Positions 16,947 to 26,235 of a DNA stretch of 64,000 nucleotides are shown here, one piece after another. The notes under the pieces are model-generated. The model searched no databases, was not told the DNA's origin, and saw only the letters and a list, made by a program, of their open reading frames with translations. How positions within the stretch are numbered: position 1 is the stretch's first letter; every line of letters begins with the position of its first letter. Both the position numbers and the translations under genes were made by a program. This stretch comes from Salmonirosea aquatica (GTDB taxonomy: Bacteria; Bacteroidota; Bacteroidia; Cytophagales; Spirosomataceae): assembly GCF_009296315.1 (NCBI RefSeq), contig NZ_WHLY01000002.1:3206501-3270500 (forward strand), written 5' to 3'.

Positions 16947-17645
16947 ATGAAAAATAACGGAATTTCAGAGAGTCCTTTCCTTGTTCAGATTGCCAACGAA
17001 GACCATCTACACTACGCTGAAACGATTTGCGCCGAAATGGAGGAAAGCGCCAAAAAGCGGGGGACGGGTATCGCCAAACGCTCGGCGGTTTATCTGATGG
17101 AGAAGATGATAGAAGGTAAAGCCATTATCGCCACCACCAAAGCAGGCGAATGGGTGGGCTTCTGCTATATCGAAACCTGGGAACACGGTAAGTTCGTAGC
17201 CAATTCGGGCCTGATCGTGCACCCCGATTTTCGCAACAGTGGTATTGCCAAAGCCATCAAGGCCAAGGCTTTTGAGCTATCCCGCAAGAAGTACCCAAAT
17301 GCCAAGATCATTGGCATCACGACCAGTCTGGCGGTAATGAAAATCAATTCTGACCTCGGCTATGAACCCGTAACGTTCAGTGAGCTTCCGGCGGACGATG
17401 CTTTCTGGAAGGGTTGCGCCAGTTGTGTCAATTACGACGTCCTGACTCGTACCAACCGTAAAAACTGCCTGTGTACGGGTATGATGTACAACCACGAGGA
17501 GGCTAAGAAGCATACGAAAGACGAAGGTTGGAACTTCCTGAAAGAGTCCAAGCTTTATGAGCGTTGGATGCGGATCAAGCAGCGGATTCTGCTACGAAGG
17601 AATGATCGTACCCAAAAGAAAAGCCCCGACGCGATGCTGGTATAG
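16947..17645 (+). CDS. GNAT N-acetyltransferase heading the arginine block (ArgA-like role)
   Basis: A 232-residue acyl-CoA transferase. The GNAT core is at about residues 10-150, with WVGFCYIETW, LIVHPDFRNSGIAKAIKAKAFELS (the R-x-x-G-x-A acetyl-CoA loop) and the IGITTSLAVMKINSDLGY motif typical of Bacteroidota enzymes next to argG. A C-terminal part has cysteines in CASC and CLC, which could bind metal. Given its place upstream of argG-argC-argD-argF' and the absence of argJ or argA, it probably makes N-acetyl- (or N-succinyl-) glutamate, the first step of the pathway. A terminator separates it from argG, so it may be transcribed alone under leader control. Confidence 0.8.
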   Translation: MKNNGISESPFLVQIANEDHLHYAETICAEMEESAKKRGTGIAKRSAVYLMEKMIEGKAIIATTKAGEWVGFCYIETWEHGKFVANSGLIVHPDFRNSGIAKAIKAKAFELSRKKYPNAKIIGITTSLAVMKINSDLGYEPVTFSELPADDAFWKGCASCVNYDVLTRTNRKNCLCTGMMYNHEEAKKHTKDEGWNFLKESKLYERWMRIKQRILLRRNDRTQKKSPDAMLV

Positions 17646-17685
17646 CAAAACGCTGTTCTACCGGAACATGCTCCAAATAGCCAGG

Positions 17686-17727
17686 ACCCCGCTCGGTATT
17701 TCTGTAAAGAACCGGAGCGGGGTTTTT
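17686..17727 (+). terminator. Intrinsic terminator between the GNAT gene and argG
   Basis: ACCCCGCTCGGT (17686-17697) pairs with ACCGGAGCGGGGT (17711-17723, one bulged base) and is followed by T5. It splits the arginine block into two transcripts. Confidence 0.8.
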
Positions 17728-17758
17728 GTTTGCAATAGCCCGAATCATCAGAATGCAT

Positions 17759-17766
17759 TAAGTTTG
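17759..17766 (+). promoter_or_regulatory. Candidate -7 promoter box TAAGTTTG of argG
   Basis: Exact TAnnTTTG, 31 bases after the GNAT terminator and 91 bases before the argG start. It gives argGCDF' its own promoter. Confidence 0.45.
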
Positions 17767-17857
17767 TAGGTGAAAGTACCTTGCATTCAATTGCCAATCA
17801 AATCAATCCCCAATGTCAGTAGCCAGCAACTACCGGCCATAAGCTCAAAAATAACCA

Positions 17858-19066
17858 ATGTCCCAAAAACCAAAAGTAGTATTAGCGTTCAGCGGTGGAC
17901 TGGACACCTCGTTTTGTGTGAAGTACCTGGCCGAGGACCAGGGGTACGAAGTTTATTCGGTCCTGGTGGATACGGGCGGGTTTTCTGATGCGGAACTCAA
18001 GAGCATCGAAGCCAATGCCTATGCATTGGGCGTCAGGCAACACACGACGGTTGTGAAAACTACGGAATACTACACTGATTGCATCAAGTACCTCATATTT
18101 GGCAATATTCTCAAAAACAACACCTACCCACTATCAGTGAGTGCCGAGCGAATTTTCCAGGCCGTAGCCGTAGCGGAATACGCGAAGGAAATTGGCGCCT
18201 CGGCCATTGCCCACGGGAGTACCGGGGCGGGCAACGACCAGGTACGGTTCGACATGGCTTTCCGTATTATCATGCCCGAGGCCGAGGTGATTACCCCTAT
18301 TCGTGACCTGAAACTATCGCGCGAAGCCGAAATCGAGTACCTGACCAAAAAAGGTGTGGAGCGAGATTGGAAAAAAGCCGAATACAGCATTAACAAAGGG
18401 TTGTGGGGTACCTCGGTGGGCGGCCGGGAAACGCTGACTTCCCAAAAGTACCTGCCCGAAAGCGCCTGGCCCACCCAGGTAGCCAAAACCGAACCCGAAA
18501 CGATCACGCTGGAGTTCGAAAAGGGCGAGTTGGTGGGACTGAACGGTGAACGCAGCGTAACCCCCGTACAGGCTATTCAAAAACTGGCCGAAATCGCCCA
18601 GCCCTTCGGTATCGGTCGCGATATTCATGTGGGCGATACCATTATCGGCATCAAGGGTAGGGTAGGTTTTGAAGCCGCTGCACCGCTGATTATTATCAAA
18701 GCCCACCATACGCTGGAAAAACACGTACTGACTGAGCAGCAACTCTATTGGAAAGAGCAACTCGCCAACTGGTACGGTAGCCTGCTGCACAAGGGACAGT
18801 TCGTGGAGCCTGTTATGCGCAATATCGAAACCTTTTTGACCGATACCCAAAGCCACGTGACGGGTAGAGTGGGGGTACAACTAGCTCCGTACCGTTTTTA
18901 CGTAGAAGGCATTGAGTCGCCTTATGATCTGATGTCGCCCGTGTTTGGCAGCTACGGTGAAATGAACAATGCCTGGACGGGTGACGATGTGCGGGGTTTC
19001 TCAAAGGTAGCCTCGAATCAGGCTATGATTTATCAGAAAGTGAGTGAGTTAGCAGAGAAGAAATGA
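17858..19066 (+). CDS. argG: Argininosuccinate synthase
   Basis: It joins citrulline and aspartate with ATP to make argininosuccinate. The 402-residue protein begins KVVLAFSGGLDTSFCVKYL, the PP-loop ATP site, and has AHGSTGAGNDQVRFD, SINKGLWGTSVGGRE and the long C-terminal helix region of the family. It is the first gene of the argG-argC-argD-argF' transcript. Its TGA overlaps the argC ATG by four bases (ATGA), so the two are translationally coupled. argH, the next enzyme, is not in the window. Confidence 0.96.
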   Translation: MSQKPKVVLAFSGGLDTSFCVKYLAEDQGYEVYSVLVDTGGFSDAELKSIEANAYALGVRQHTTVVKTTEYYTDCIKYLIFGNILKNNTYPLSVSAERIFQAVAVAEYAKEIGASAIAHGSTGAGNDQVRFDMAFRIIMPEAEVITPIRDLKLSREAEIEYLTKKGVERDWKKAEYSINKGLWGTSVGGRETLTSQKYLPESAWPTQVAKTEPETITLEFEKGELVGLNGERSVTPVQAIQKLAEIAQPFGIGRDIHVGDTIIGIKGRVGFEAAAPLIIIKAHHTLEKHVLTEQQLYWKEQLANWYGSLLHKGQFVEPVMRNIETFLTDTQSHVTGRVGVQLAPYRFYVEGIESPYDLMSPVFGSYGEMNNAWTGDDVRGFSKVASNQAMIYQKVSELAEKK

Positions 19067-20049
19067 CAGACACAATTAACGTAGGTATTATTGGGGCAGC
19101 CGGCTATACGGGTGGCGAACTGATCCGTATTCTGTTAAATCATCCGAATGCAAACATCGCCTTTGCCCACAGCAAAAGTCAGGCGGGTAGACCGGTGTAC
19201 GCCACGCATACTGATTTGCTGGGCGATACGGACCTGATGTTTTCGGGCGAGGAAACGCAGACTTTACTCACTAGCGAATCGCTGCACGTGATTTTCTTAT
19301 GTTCGGGACACGGTGAATCCAAAAAATTTCTGGAAACCAATGAGGTACCTGATGCGGTGAAAATCATTGACCTAAGTACCGACTTCCGCGACGAATCAGC
19401 AAGCTTTGTGTACGGTCTGCCAGAGCTGCAAAAAGACAGAATCAGGAAAGCTAGCAGAATCGCTAACCCTGGCTGCTTTGCGACGAGTATCGAGCTGGCT
19501 TTGCTACCCCTGGCACAGGCCGGACTGCTGAAAGACGATGTACACGTCAGTGCCGTTACGGGTAGTACAGGTGCCGGGCAGTCGTTGAGTGCGACCACGC
19601 ATTTTTCGTGGCGCAATAATAACGCTTCGATTTACAAGGCCTTCACGCACCAGCATTTGACCGAAATAAAAATGAGCGTGACGAAATTGCAGGCCGATTT
19701 TGGGCAAAAAATAAATTTTATTCCTTATCGGGGCGATTTCACACGCGGCATCATGGCCAATGTATATACACCCTACGGAGGGTCGCTGGAAGAGGCAATC
19801 GACTTATACGAAAGTTATTACGGAGCGCATCCATTTACGCACATTAGCATTCCAGCTATCGACTTGAAGCAAGTGGTCAACACCAATAAGTGTTTTATTC
19901 ATTTGGAAAAGCACGAGGGGCAGCTACTGATCACAAGCATCATCGACAACCTGACCAAGGGCGCATCGGGACAAGCAGTACAGAATATGAACCTGCTTTT
20001 TGGCTTACCTGAGGATTCGGGATTAAGGCTGAAAGCGCCGGCTTATTAA
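19063..20049 (+). CDS. argC: N-acetyl-gamma-glutamyl-phosphate reductase
   Basis: It reduces N-acetylglutamyl-phosphate with NADPH to the semialdehyde. The 328-residue protein has the NAD(P)-binding GIIGAAGYTGGELIRILLNHP at the N-terminus, the catalytic cysteine in NPGCFATSIELALLPL, and YRGDFTRGIMANVYT near the substrate site. It overlaps argG by four bases and is followed, after 91 bases, by argD. Confidence 0.95.
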   Translation: MTDTINVGIIGAAGYTGGELIRILLNHPNANIAFAHSKSQAGRPVYATHTDLLGDTDLMFSGEETQTLLTSESLHVIFLCSGHGESKKFLETNEVPDAVKIIDLSTDFRDESASFVYGLPELQKDRIRKASRIANPGCFATSIELALLPLAQAGLLKDDVHVSAVTGSTGAGQSLSATTHFSWRNNNASIYKAFTHQHLTEIKMSVTKLQADFGQKINFIPYRGDFTRGIMANVYTPYGGSLEEAIDLYESYYGAHPFTHISIPAIDLKQVVNTNKCFIHLEKHEGQLLITSIIDNLTKGASGQAVQNMNLLFGLPEDSGLRLKAPAY

Positions 20050-20140
20050 AAAGCTGATACCTGTCTGTTTTAGATTCCATTTAGAAATTATTTATCAAAA
20101 AAACTATCGGCTAGTAGCCAGCAGCAAAAAGTTAGAACTC

Positions 20141-21277
20141 ATGACGCATCTATTTGATGTTTATCCCCTATATGACATAGAGCCTGTCAAAGCGCGGGGT
20201 AGCTACCTCTGGGATCAGAACGGTACCAAATATACGGACCTGTACGGTGGGCACGCGGTAATTTCGGTTGGGCATTGTCATCCGTATTACGTGGAAATGC
20301 TCACCAAGCAAATGAATGCCATCAGTTTTTACTCCAACTCGGTGCGGATCAGTCTACAGGAAGAACTGGCTGAGAAACTGGGTGAACTCTCGGGGTACCC
20401 TGACTATCGGCTTTTTCTGTGCAACTCGGGCGCCGAAGCCAACGAGAACGCCTTAAAACTCGCTTCGTTCCATAATGGTCGCACAAAAGTAATCGCTTTC
20501 AACAAAGCCTTTCATGGCCGGACAGCTGGGGCCGTCGCCGTTACGGACAATCCAGCCATCGTGGCGCCGGTCAATTACAATCAGCACGTTACGTTCCTAC
20601 CCTACAACGACATAGAAGCCGCCGAAACCGGCATCACCGATGAAGTGTGCGCGGTGATTGTGGAAGGCATTCAGGGGGTAGGGGGCATCCACGTGGCGAC
20701 GGATGAATTTCTGCAAACCCTGCGCCGCAGGTGCGACGAAACCGGGGCCGTACTGATCCTGGATAGCGTCCAATGCGGGTTCGGACGTACCGGGAAGTTC
20801 TTCTCGCACCAATTCAGCGGCATTGACCCCGACCTGATGACAATGGCTAAGGGTATGGGCAATGGCTTCCCGATTGGGGGGGTACTTATTTCCCCCAAGT
20901 TCAAGGCAAGCTACGGGATGCTGGGAACAACGTTTGGAGGTAACCACCTGGCCTGCGCGGCAGGGGTAGCGGTGCTGGATATCATGAAAAGCGAAAACCT
21001 TATCGAGAATGCCGCCCGCATGGGCGAATACTTCATGGAGGGTATCCGGCGGGTGGGTGGCTACAAGGAGTTACGCGGACGCGGACTGATGATTGGGATC
21101 GAATATGATTTCCCGGTAAAAGACTTGCGGAATAAACTGCTCTTCGAGCACAAGTTATTCACGGGCGTGGCAGGGGCCAATACCATTCGTTTGCTTCCTT
21201 CGCTGGCCATCGGTACCGAAGAAGCCGACGCTTTTCTGAAAGCACTGGAAGTAGAGATTTCGCAAGTACCAAACTAA
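20141..21277 (+). CDS. argD: Acetylornithine (or succinylornithine) aminotransferase
   Basis: A PLP-dependent class III aminotransferase that converts the N-acyl-glutamate semialdehyde to N-acyl-ornithine. The 378 residues include GGHAVISVGHCHP, FCNSGAEANENALKLA, ILDSVQCGFGRTGKFF and the PLP lysine in MAKGMGNGFPIGG. It sits between argC and argF'. Whether the acyl group is acetyl or succinyl cannot be read from this sequence. Confidence 0.93.
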   Translation: MTHLFDVYPLYDIEPVKARGSYLWDQNGTKYTDLYGGHAVISVGHCHPYYVEMLTKQMNAISFYSNSVRISLQEELAEKLGELSGYPDYRLFLCNSGAEANENALKLASFHNGRTKVIAFNKAFHGRTAGAVAVTDNPAIVAPVNYNQHVTFLPYNDIEAAETGITDEVCAVIVEGIQGVGGIHVATDEFLQTLRRRCDETGAVLILDSVQCGFGRTGKFFSHQFSGIDPDLMTMAKGMGNGFPIGGVLISPKFKASYGMLGTTFGGNHLACAAGVAVLDIMKSENLIENAARMGEYFMEGIRRVGGYKELRGRGLMIGIEYDFPVKDLRNKLLFEHKLFTGVAGANTIRLLPSLAIGTEEADAFLKALEVEISQVPN

Positions 21278-21336
21278 CCCAACCCTCACTGGCTTCCCGA
21301 AAATTCTGAACTTTCGGGAAGCAAATACCCAACCGG

Positions 21337-22290
21337 ATGAACCATTTTATATCGCCTCAGGACGTACCCGACCTCAATCAACTCATAACGGGTGGCATCG
21401 TAGCCAAACGCAATCCCTTTGCCGACAAACAACTCGGCGAGAACAAAACCATCGGTTTGCTTTTCTTCAATTCCAGCCTGCGAACCCGACTCAGCACCCA
21501 GAAGGCTGCCCAGAATCTGGGTATGAACGTGATTGTATTGAACGTGAGCCAGGATAGCTGGGGCCTGGAGATGGAAGAGGGGGTAGTCATGAATGGAGCC
21601 AATGCCGAACACGTGAAAGAAGCGGCGGCGGTCATAGGTCAGTATTGTGATATCATCGGGGTTCGCTCGTTTGCCAAATTGCAAGATCGTGACGCCGACT
21701 ATTCTGAATTGGTTTTTCAGCAGTTCAGGAAGTACGCAGGGGTACCCATTGTAAATCTCGAATCGGCTACGCGCCACCCGCTGCAATCGCTGGCCGACTG
21801 CATTACCATTGAAGAATTCAAGGTCAAAGCCCGCCCCAAAGTGGTACTTACGTGGCTGCCGCATTTCAAAGCACTGCCCCAGGCGGTAGCCAATTCATTC
21901 TGCGAATGGATGAATGGCATGGACGTTGAATTGGTCGTGACGCATCCCGAAGGTTACGATCTGGCTCCTGAATTTCTGGGGAAAGCGGAGGTACTTCATG
22001 ATCAGAATAAAGCGCTTGAAGGCGCGGATTTCGTGTATGGAAAGAACTGGTCTTCGTACACCAGCTACGGTCAGGTGCTTGTCAACGATCCGGCTTGGAT
22101 GATGACCGAGGAAAAAATGGCGCGTACCGACAACGGTAAATTCATGCACTGTCTGCCCGTGCGTCGCAATGTCAAAGTGACCGATGCCGTATTAGACAGT
22201 CCTCGTGCGCTGGTTATCGAGCAGGCGGCCAACCGCGAATGGGCCGCACAGGCGGTCTTGAAAGAGATTTTGCTCGGGATGCAGGAGTAA
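21337..22290 (+). CDS. N-acetylornithine / N-succinylornithine carbamoyltransferase (ArgF')
   Basis: It transfers a carbamoyl group to an N-acylated ornithine, the variant pathway of Bacteroidota and Xanthomonas. The 317 residues show the carbamoyl-phosphate site SSLRTRLSTQKAAQNLG, in place of the S-x-R-T-R of ordinary ornithine carbamoyltransferase, and HPLQSLADC and HCLPVRRNVKVTD. In Bacteroides the enzyme prefers succinyl- and in Xanthomonas acetyl-ornithine; one residue near position 90 decides this, and I cannot assign it with certainty here. It ends the argG-C-D-F' transcript. Confidence 0.92.
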   Translation: MNHFISPQDVPDLNQLITGGIVAKRNPFADKQLGENKTIGLLFFNSSLRTRLSTQKAAQNLGMNVIVLNVSQDSWGLEMEEGVVMNGANAEHVKEAAAVIGQYCDIIGVRSFAKLQDRDADYSELVFQQFRKYAGVPIVNLESATRHPLQSLADCITIEEFKVKARPKVVLTWLPHFKALPQAVANSFCEWMNGMDVELVVTHPEGYDLAPEFLGKAEVLHDQNKALEGADFVYGKNWSSYTSYGQVLVNDPAWMMTEEKMARTDNGKFMHCLPVRRNVKVTDAVLDSPRALVIEQAANREWAAQAVLKEILLGMQE

Positions 22291-22388
22291 TATACGAGTC
22301 GCTGACCCAGGCGATGAACCCGTTCGCCTTGCGAAACGTTTGGAAATAAGGTATATTTACCGCCCGATTCCTGACCTTAAGCCCTGAT

Positions 22389-22928
22389 TTGAAACAAATT
22401 GCCGCCACCGCATTTTTCTTTTTGCTCCTGATCCACATGCTGGGTCAGACGGTGTCGGTATGGTGTCTTGAGGCCTTTTACAATACCCCTAATTCTGGCG
22501 TACTCAGTGAAGAACGTATCGTACTGAAGGTACCTTTTGCCATTCCTTACGGTACTACCTGGAACAATGATGCCCCCGAGGGCTTGGTACATTACGAGGG
22601 CGATTTTTACAATATCGTCGAGCAACGCTACGAAAACGATTCTCTCTATACGGTAATGCAGGCGAATTTCAGCGCGCGGGAGCAATTCTTCGCCCTGGCC
22701 GAACGTATTCAACAGGAATTTGGCCACAATGTAAATAAGTCGGGCAATCCGCTCGAAAAAAGCACAAAAGTATTCTCAACCGCCATCAAGCACTACCTTT
22801 CCACACAGCGCCGGGTTACGTTCTACCTGTGGGAATTGATGGAAGGTACCTCCATGCTTTCCAGTTATCCCGTGAACTGGTCGGCTTATGACCTGTCCCC
22901 GGCTACTCCACCACCCGATCTTGTCTGA
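22389..22928 (+). CDS. Exported or anchored protein of unknown function
   Basis: A 179-residue protein starting at a TTG codon. The first 20 residues (LKQIAATAFFFLLLIHMLGQ) are a hydrophobic signal or anchor. The rest is soluble, with many aromatic residues (IPYGTTWNNDAPEGLVHYEGDFYN and an FYLWELMEG segment) and a Pro-rich end. I recognise no family. It lies after the arginine operon and 167 bases before a PAP2 lipoprotein on the same strand. The start codon is uncertain because there is no ATG before residue 17. Confidence 0.6.
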   Translation: MKQIAATAFFFLLLIHMLGQTVSVWCLEAFYNTPNSGVLSEERIVLKVPFAIPYGTTWNNDAPEGLVHYEGDFYNIVEQRYENDSLYTVMQANFSAREQFFALAERIQQEFGHNVNKSGNPLEKSTKVFSTAIKHYLSTQRRVTFYLWELMEGTSMLSSYPVNWSAYDLSPATPPPDLV

Positions 22929-23095
22929 TTTGTTTTATTTCAAGTACCAATCGGTGTCAATGATCCTGACGTATACGAATGCGTTGGCCATGAACGGATT
23001 GCTACTTTCACTAAGTAAATCATTAATCGGGCTGATTACGGACCTATTTTAAGAAAATGGGTCAGAATAGCCGATTTTTCAAAAAAACAGACCAG

Positions 23096-24457
23096 ATGAA
23101 AAAATTTTCTTTCCTGGTGGCATTGCTTGCCGCCACTACTTTCGCGTCGAGTTGCCGCCAGACTACAACGCCTGAGGTATATAATAAAAGTGCCTCTGAT
23201 CCAGAAATGATCCACGACCTTGGCGAACAACTGACTGATGTAGTCATTCACGATATTTTCAAGCCACCCGTAGCTAGCCGTATTTACGCTTACTCAAACC
23301 TGGCGGCTTACGAAGCCCTGGTACCGGGGCATCCAGAGTACCGTTCCTTAAGCGGGCAACTCAACGGCTTTGAACCTACCCCCCAACCCGAACCGGGTAA
23401 GGAGTACTGCTTTCCGCTGGCTAGCGCCAAAGCCTTTACCATTGTGGGCAGGACGCTCACCTTTTCCGGTGATATGTGGGATACCTACGAAAAAGATTTC
23501 TTCAAGAAATACGAGGCGATGGGCATTCCCGACGATGTGATCGAACGCTCGACTGCTTATGGCGAGGCCGTTGCCAACCATATTATTAAGTATTCGGGAA
23601 AAGACAATTATAAGCAAATCAGAGGATTTCGCTATACCGTAACCAACGAACCAGGTACCTGGGTACCTACCCCGCCTGCTTACGCCGATGCCTGCGAACC
23701 AATGTGGAATACGGTGCGTCCTTTTACCCTTGATTCGGTGCGTCAGTTTGTTTGTCCGCCGCCGGCTAAGTACGATTTGAGTAAGAACAGCCCCTTTATG
23801 AAATTGACTTATGAGGTATATGATACAGGCAAAAACCTCACCGAGGAACAACGTACTACGGCTTATTTCTGGGATGACAATGCCTTCGTAACCAATGTGG
23901 TAGGCCATGTGATGTTTGCCAATAAAAAGATGACCCCGCCGGGCCACTGGCTAGCCATTACCCGCACCGTGGCTAGAGACAAAAATCTGGATTTGATGCA
24001 AACGACCGAGGCCTATACGTTGGGTTCTCTGGCCATGTTCGATGCCTTTGTTTCGTGTTGGGATGAAAAGTACAAAAGCGTGCGCATTCGGCCCGAAACG
24101 GTCATCAACAACGGCTGGGATCCCGAGTGGCGTCCGTATCTGGAAACGCCCCCTTTCCCCGAGTATGTAAGTGGCCACAGCTCTGTTTCGGCGGCTTGTG
24201 GTACCATATTGACCAATCTGTTGGGGAATAATGTGGCGTTTACGGACACGACCGAGAAAAAGTACGGCCATGGTGTGAAGTCGTTCAAGTCATTCGAGGA
24301 AGCTTATTGGAATGCCTCGTACAGCCGTATGTACGGCGGAATCCACTACCGCGATGGCGTGGAGGAAGGTACCCACCTGGGCGAGACGGTAGGCAAATGG
24401 GTTTGGAAAAAGGCTCAGACCCGAAAGGATAGAAAAGAGCAGGTAGCCTCTCGCTAA
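23096..24457 (+). CDS. Vanadium-haloperoxidase-like PAP2 lipoprotein
   Basis: A 453-residue PAP2-superfamily protein. The chosen ATG gives a lipoprotein signal with the lipobox FASSC. The phosphatase/haloperoxidase motifs are near the C-terminus: KYKSVRIRPET (K-x6-RP), YVSGHSS (in place of PSGH) and SRMYGGIHYRDG (SR-x5-H-x3-D), which together bind phosphate or vanadate. The helical N-terminal domain (about residues 35-280) is like that of bacterial vanadium-dependent haloperoxidases. It probably works in the periplasm, but phosphatase and haloperoxidase activity cannot be told apart by sequence alone. Confidence 0.85.
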   Translation: MKKFSFLVALLAATTFASSCRQTTTPEVYNKSASDPEMIHDLGEQLTDVVIHDIFKPPVASRIYAYSNLAAYEALVPGHPEYRSLSGQLNGFEPTPQPEPGKEYCFPLASAKAFTIVGRTLTFSGDMWDTYEKDFFKKYEAMGIPDDVIERSTAYGEAVANHIIKYSGKDNYKQIRGFRYTVTNEPGTWVPTPPAYADACEPMWNTVRPFTLDSVRQFVCPPPAKYDLSKNSPFMKLTYEVYDTGKNLTEEQRTTAYFWDDNAFVTNVVGHVMFANKKMTPPGHWLAITRTVARDKNLDLMQTTEAYTLGSLAMFDAFVSCWDEKYKSVRIRPETVINNGWDPEWRPYLETPPFPEYVSGHSSVSAACGTILTNLLGNNVAFTDTTEKKYGHGVKSFKSFEEAYWNASYSRMYGGIHYRDGVEEGTHLGETVGKWVWKKAQTRKDRKEQVASR

Positions 24458-24478
24458 AAGGGTGGTAAACTGCAACAG

Positions 24479-24509
24479 AAAGGCCTGATTCGTGAGAGTC
24501 AGGCCTTTT
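24479..24509. terminator. Terminator between the converging PAP2 gene and nadB
   Basis: AAAGGCCTGA (24479-24488) and TCAGGCCTTT (24499-24508) form a 10-bp stem with a 10-base loop, with T-rich ends on both strands. Confidence 0.85.
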
Positions 24510-24517
24510 TGTTTGGG

Positions 24518-26125
24518 TTATATCAAGGGCATGACAGCCGTAGCTTTTTCGGGTTTGATATTGTCCAGGTTGTAGTGCAGTCCGACATTCTCACGCCGGG
24601 CCATGGCCATTTTCAGCACCAGGTAAGATACCGTAATCATGTTCCGTAGTTCACAAATCGCCACCGAGACTTTCGATTCACGGTAGAGTTGCTCGTGCTC
24701 TTCGTGCAACAGCTGCAGGCGGTCGTAGGCTCGCTTCATGCGTCGGTTGGTGCGGACAATACCTACGTAGTTGGACATGATGCTGTTCAGTTCGCGGGTC
24801 ATTTCAGTTACGAGTACCTGCTCCTCGGGATGGGTGGTACCCGAGTCGTCCCATTCGGGGATGCCTTCCGGAATGACGGCTTTTTCGTAGTGCTCGACGG
24901 TATCGAGATAGGCGCGGTGGCCAAAAACGGCCGCTTCCAGCAACGAGTTGGAAGCCAATCGATTGGCTCCATGCAAGCCTGTAGCGGAACACTCGCCCGC
25001 CGCATACAGGAACTGAATATTCGTTTTCCCCCACTCATCGACCTTGATGCCCCCGCACATATAATGTTGCGCAGGTACTACCGGGATCATATCCCGCCGT
25101 ACATCAATCCCGATGTTGAGGCAATACTGATTGATATTGGGGAAATGTTCGAGGAATTTTTCATAGTCCAGATGGCGTACATCCAGATAGACATGCTCCA
25201 CCCCGTGGGTTTTCATCTCGGAGTCGATGGCGCGGGCCACGATGTCGCGTGGAGCCAACGAGAGTCGGTCATCATAAAACTCCATGAAGGTACTGCCGTC
25301 GGCGTGTTTCAGGATACCTCCGAAGCCACGTACCGCTTCCGAGATCAGGAAGGAAGGTTTTTTGCCCGGCTGAAAAAGGCTGGTGGGATGGAACTGGATA
25401 AATTCCATGTTGTCACAAATGCCCTTGGAGCGGTAGGCCATGGCAATGCCGTCGCCCGTAGCGATGGTAGGGTTGGTGGTACTTTGGTAGATATTCCCGA
25501 TACCGCCCGTGGCTACCAGGGTCGTCTTGGCGAGGAATTTTTCTACCGCTCCGGTCTTCAAATCCAGCACGTACGCGCCAAAGCACTTGATGTCCTCCCG
25601 ATAGCGGTATACCGTTTCGCCCAAATGGTGTTGAGTGATGAGTTCGACGGCATAGTAGTGGGTGAAAATCTGGATGTTCTTATGACGTTTGACTTCCTCA
25701 AGCAGGGCGCGCTCGATTTCGTAGCCCGTGATGTCCTTGAAATGCAAAATCCGGTGATCGGAATGGCCTCCCTCCTTGGCCAGATCGTAGTCTCCGTCGC
25801 TTTCTTTGTCGAACCGGGTACCGTAGTCGATCAATTCCTGAATACGTTCCGGCCCCTCGGTAACGACAATCTCGACGATATTCCGCTTGTTGATCCCATC
25901 GCCGGCGTCCATCGTATCGTCGATGTGCTTCTCGAAGGTATCGCCCTCAGCCCATACTGCCGCAATGCCTCCCTGAGCGTATTTGGTGTTGGTTTCGTCG
26001 GCCTGTACCTTGGTAATGACGGCGATGGAAACCGCTTCATTGCCTTCAAAATGTCGGGCTAACTTGGCCGCATAGCTGAGTCCGGCAATTCCGGAGCCTA
26101 TTACAAGAAAATCGAATTGAGCCAT
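24518..26125 (-). CDS. nadB: L-aspartate oxidase
   Basis: An FAD flavoprotein that oxidises aspartate to iminoaspartate for NAD synthesis; NadA then makes quinolinate from it. At 535 residues it is normal for the family. The FAD-binding VIGSGIAGLSYAAKLA is at the N-terminus. Other blocks are TKYAQGGIAAVWAEGDTFEKHI, the active-site region GGHSDHRILHFKDITG, QFHPTSLF, EAVRGFGGIL and GLHGANRLASNSLLEA. It lies downstream of nadA and a small lipoprotein on the same strand; nadC is not in the window. A long open frame on the opposite strand is a codon-bias artefact. Confidence 0.95.
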   Translation of the reverse strand: MAQFDFLVIGSGIAGLSYAAKLARHFEGNEAVSIAVITKVQADETNTKYAQGGIAAVWAEGDTFEKHIDDTMDAGDGINKRNIVEIVVTEGPERIQELIDYGTRFDKESDGDYDLAKEGGHSDHRILHFKDITGYEIERALLEEVKRHKNIQIFTHYYAVELITQHHLGETVYRYREDIKCFGAYVLDLKTGAVEKFLAKTTLVATGGIGNIYQSTTNPTIATGDGIAMAYRSKGICDNMEFIQFHPTSLFQPGKKPSFLISEAVRGFGGILKHADGSTFMEFYDDRLSLAPRDIVARAIDSEMKTHGVEHVYLDVRHLDYEKFLEHFPNINQYCLNIGIDVRRDMIPVVPAQHYMCGGIKVDEWGKTNIQFLYAAGECSATGLHGANRLASNSLLEAAVFGHRAYLDTVEHYEKAVIPEGIPEWDDSGTTHPEEQVLVTEMTRELNSIMSNYVGIVRTNRRMKRAYDRLQLLHEEHEQLYRESKVSVAICELRNMITVSYLVLKMAMARRENVGLHYNLDNIKPEKATAVMPLI

Positions 26126-26235
26126 AGAAACGAATGGTGGAAAGATAGTTTAACGGTTTTGCTCCGGCGTACCCGCCCGGCAATGAATGCTAGAGTAAAC
26201 GCATAAAGATTTTATCTCATCATTTACCCCTTCTA

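Noticed and set aside
24689-26062. 457-residue open frame antisense to nadB
   Set aside because: It runs exactly opposite a clear nadB gene and follows from its codon bias; no protein family is seen.
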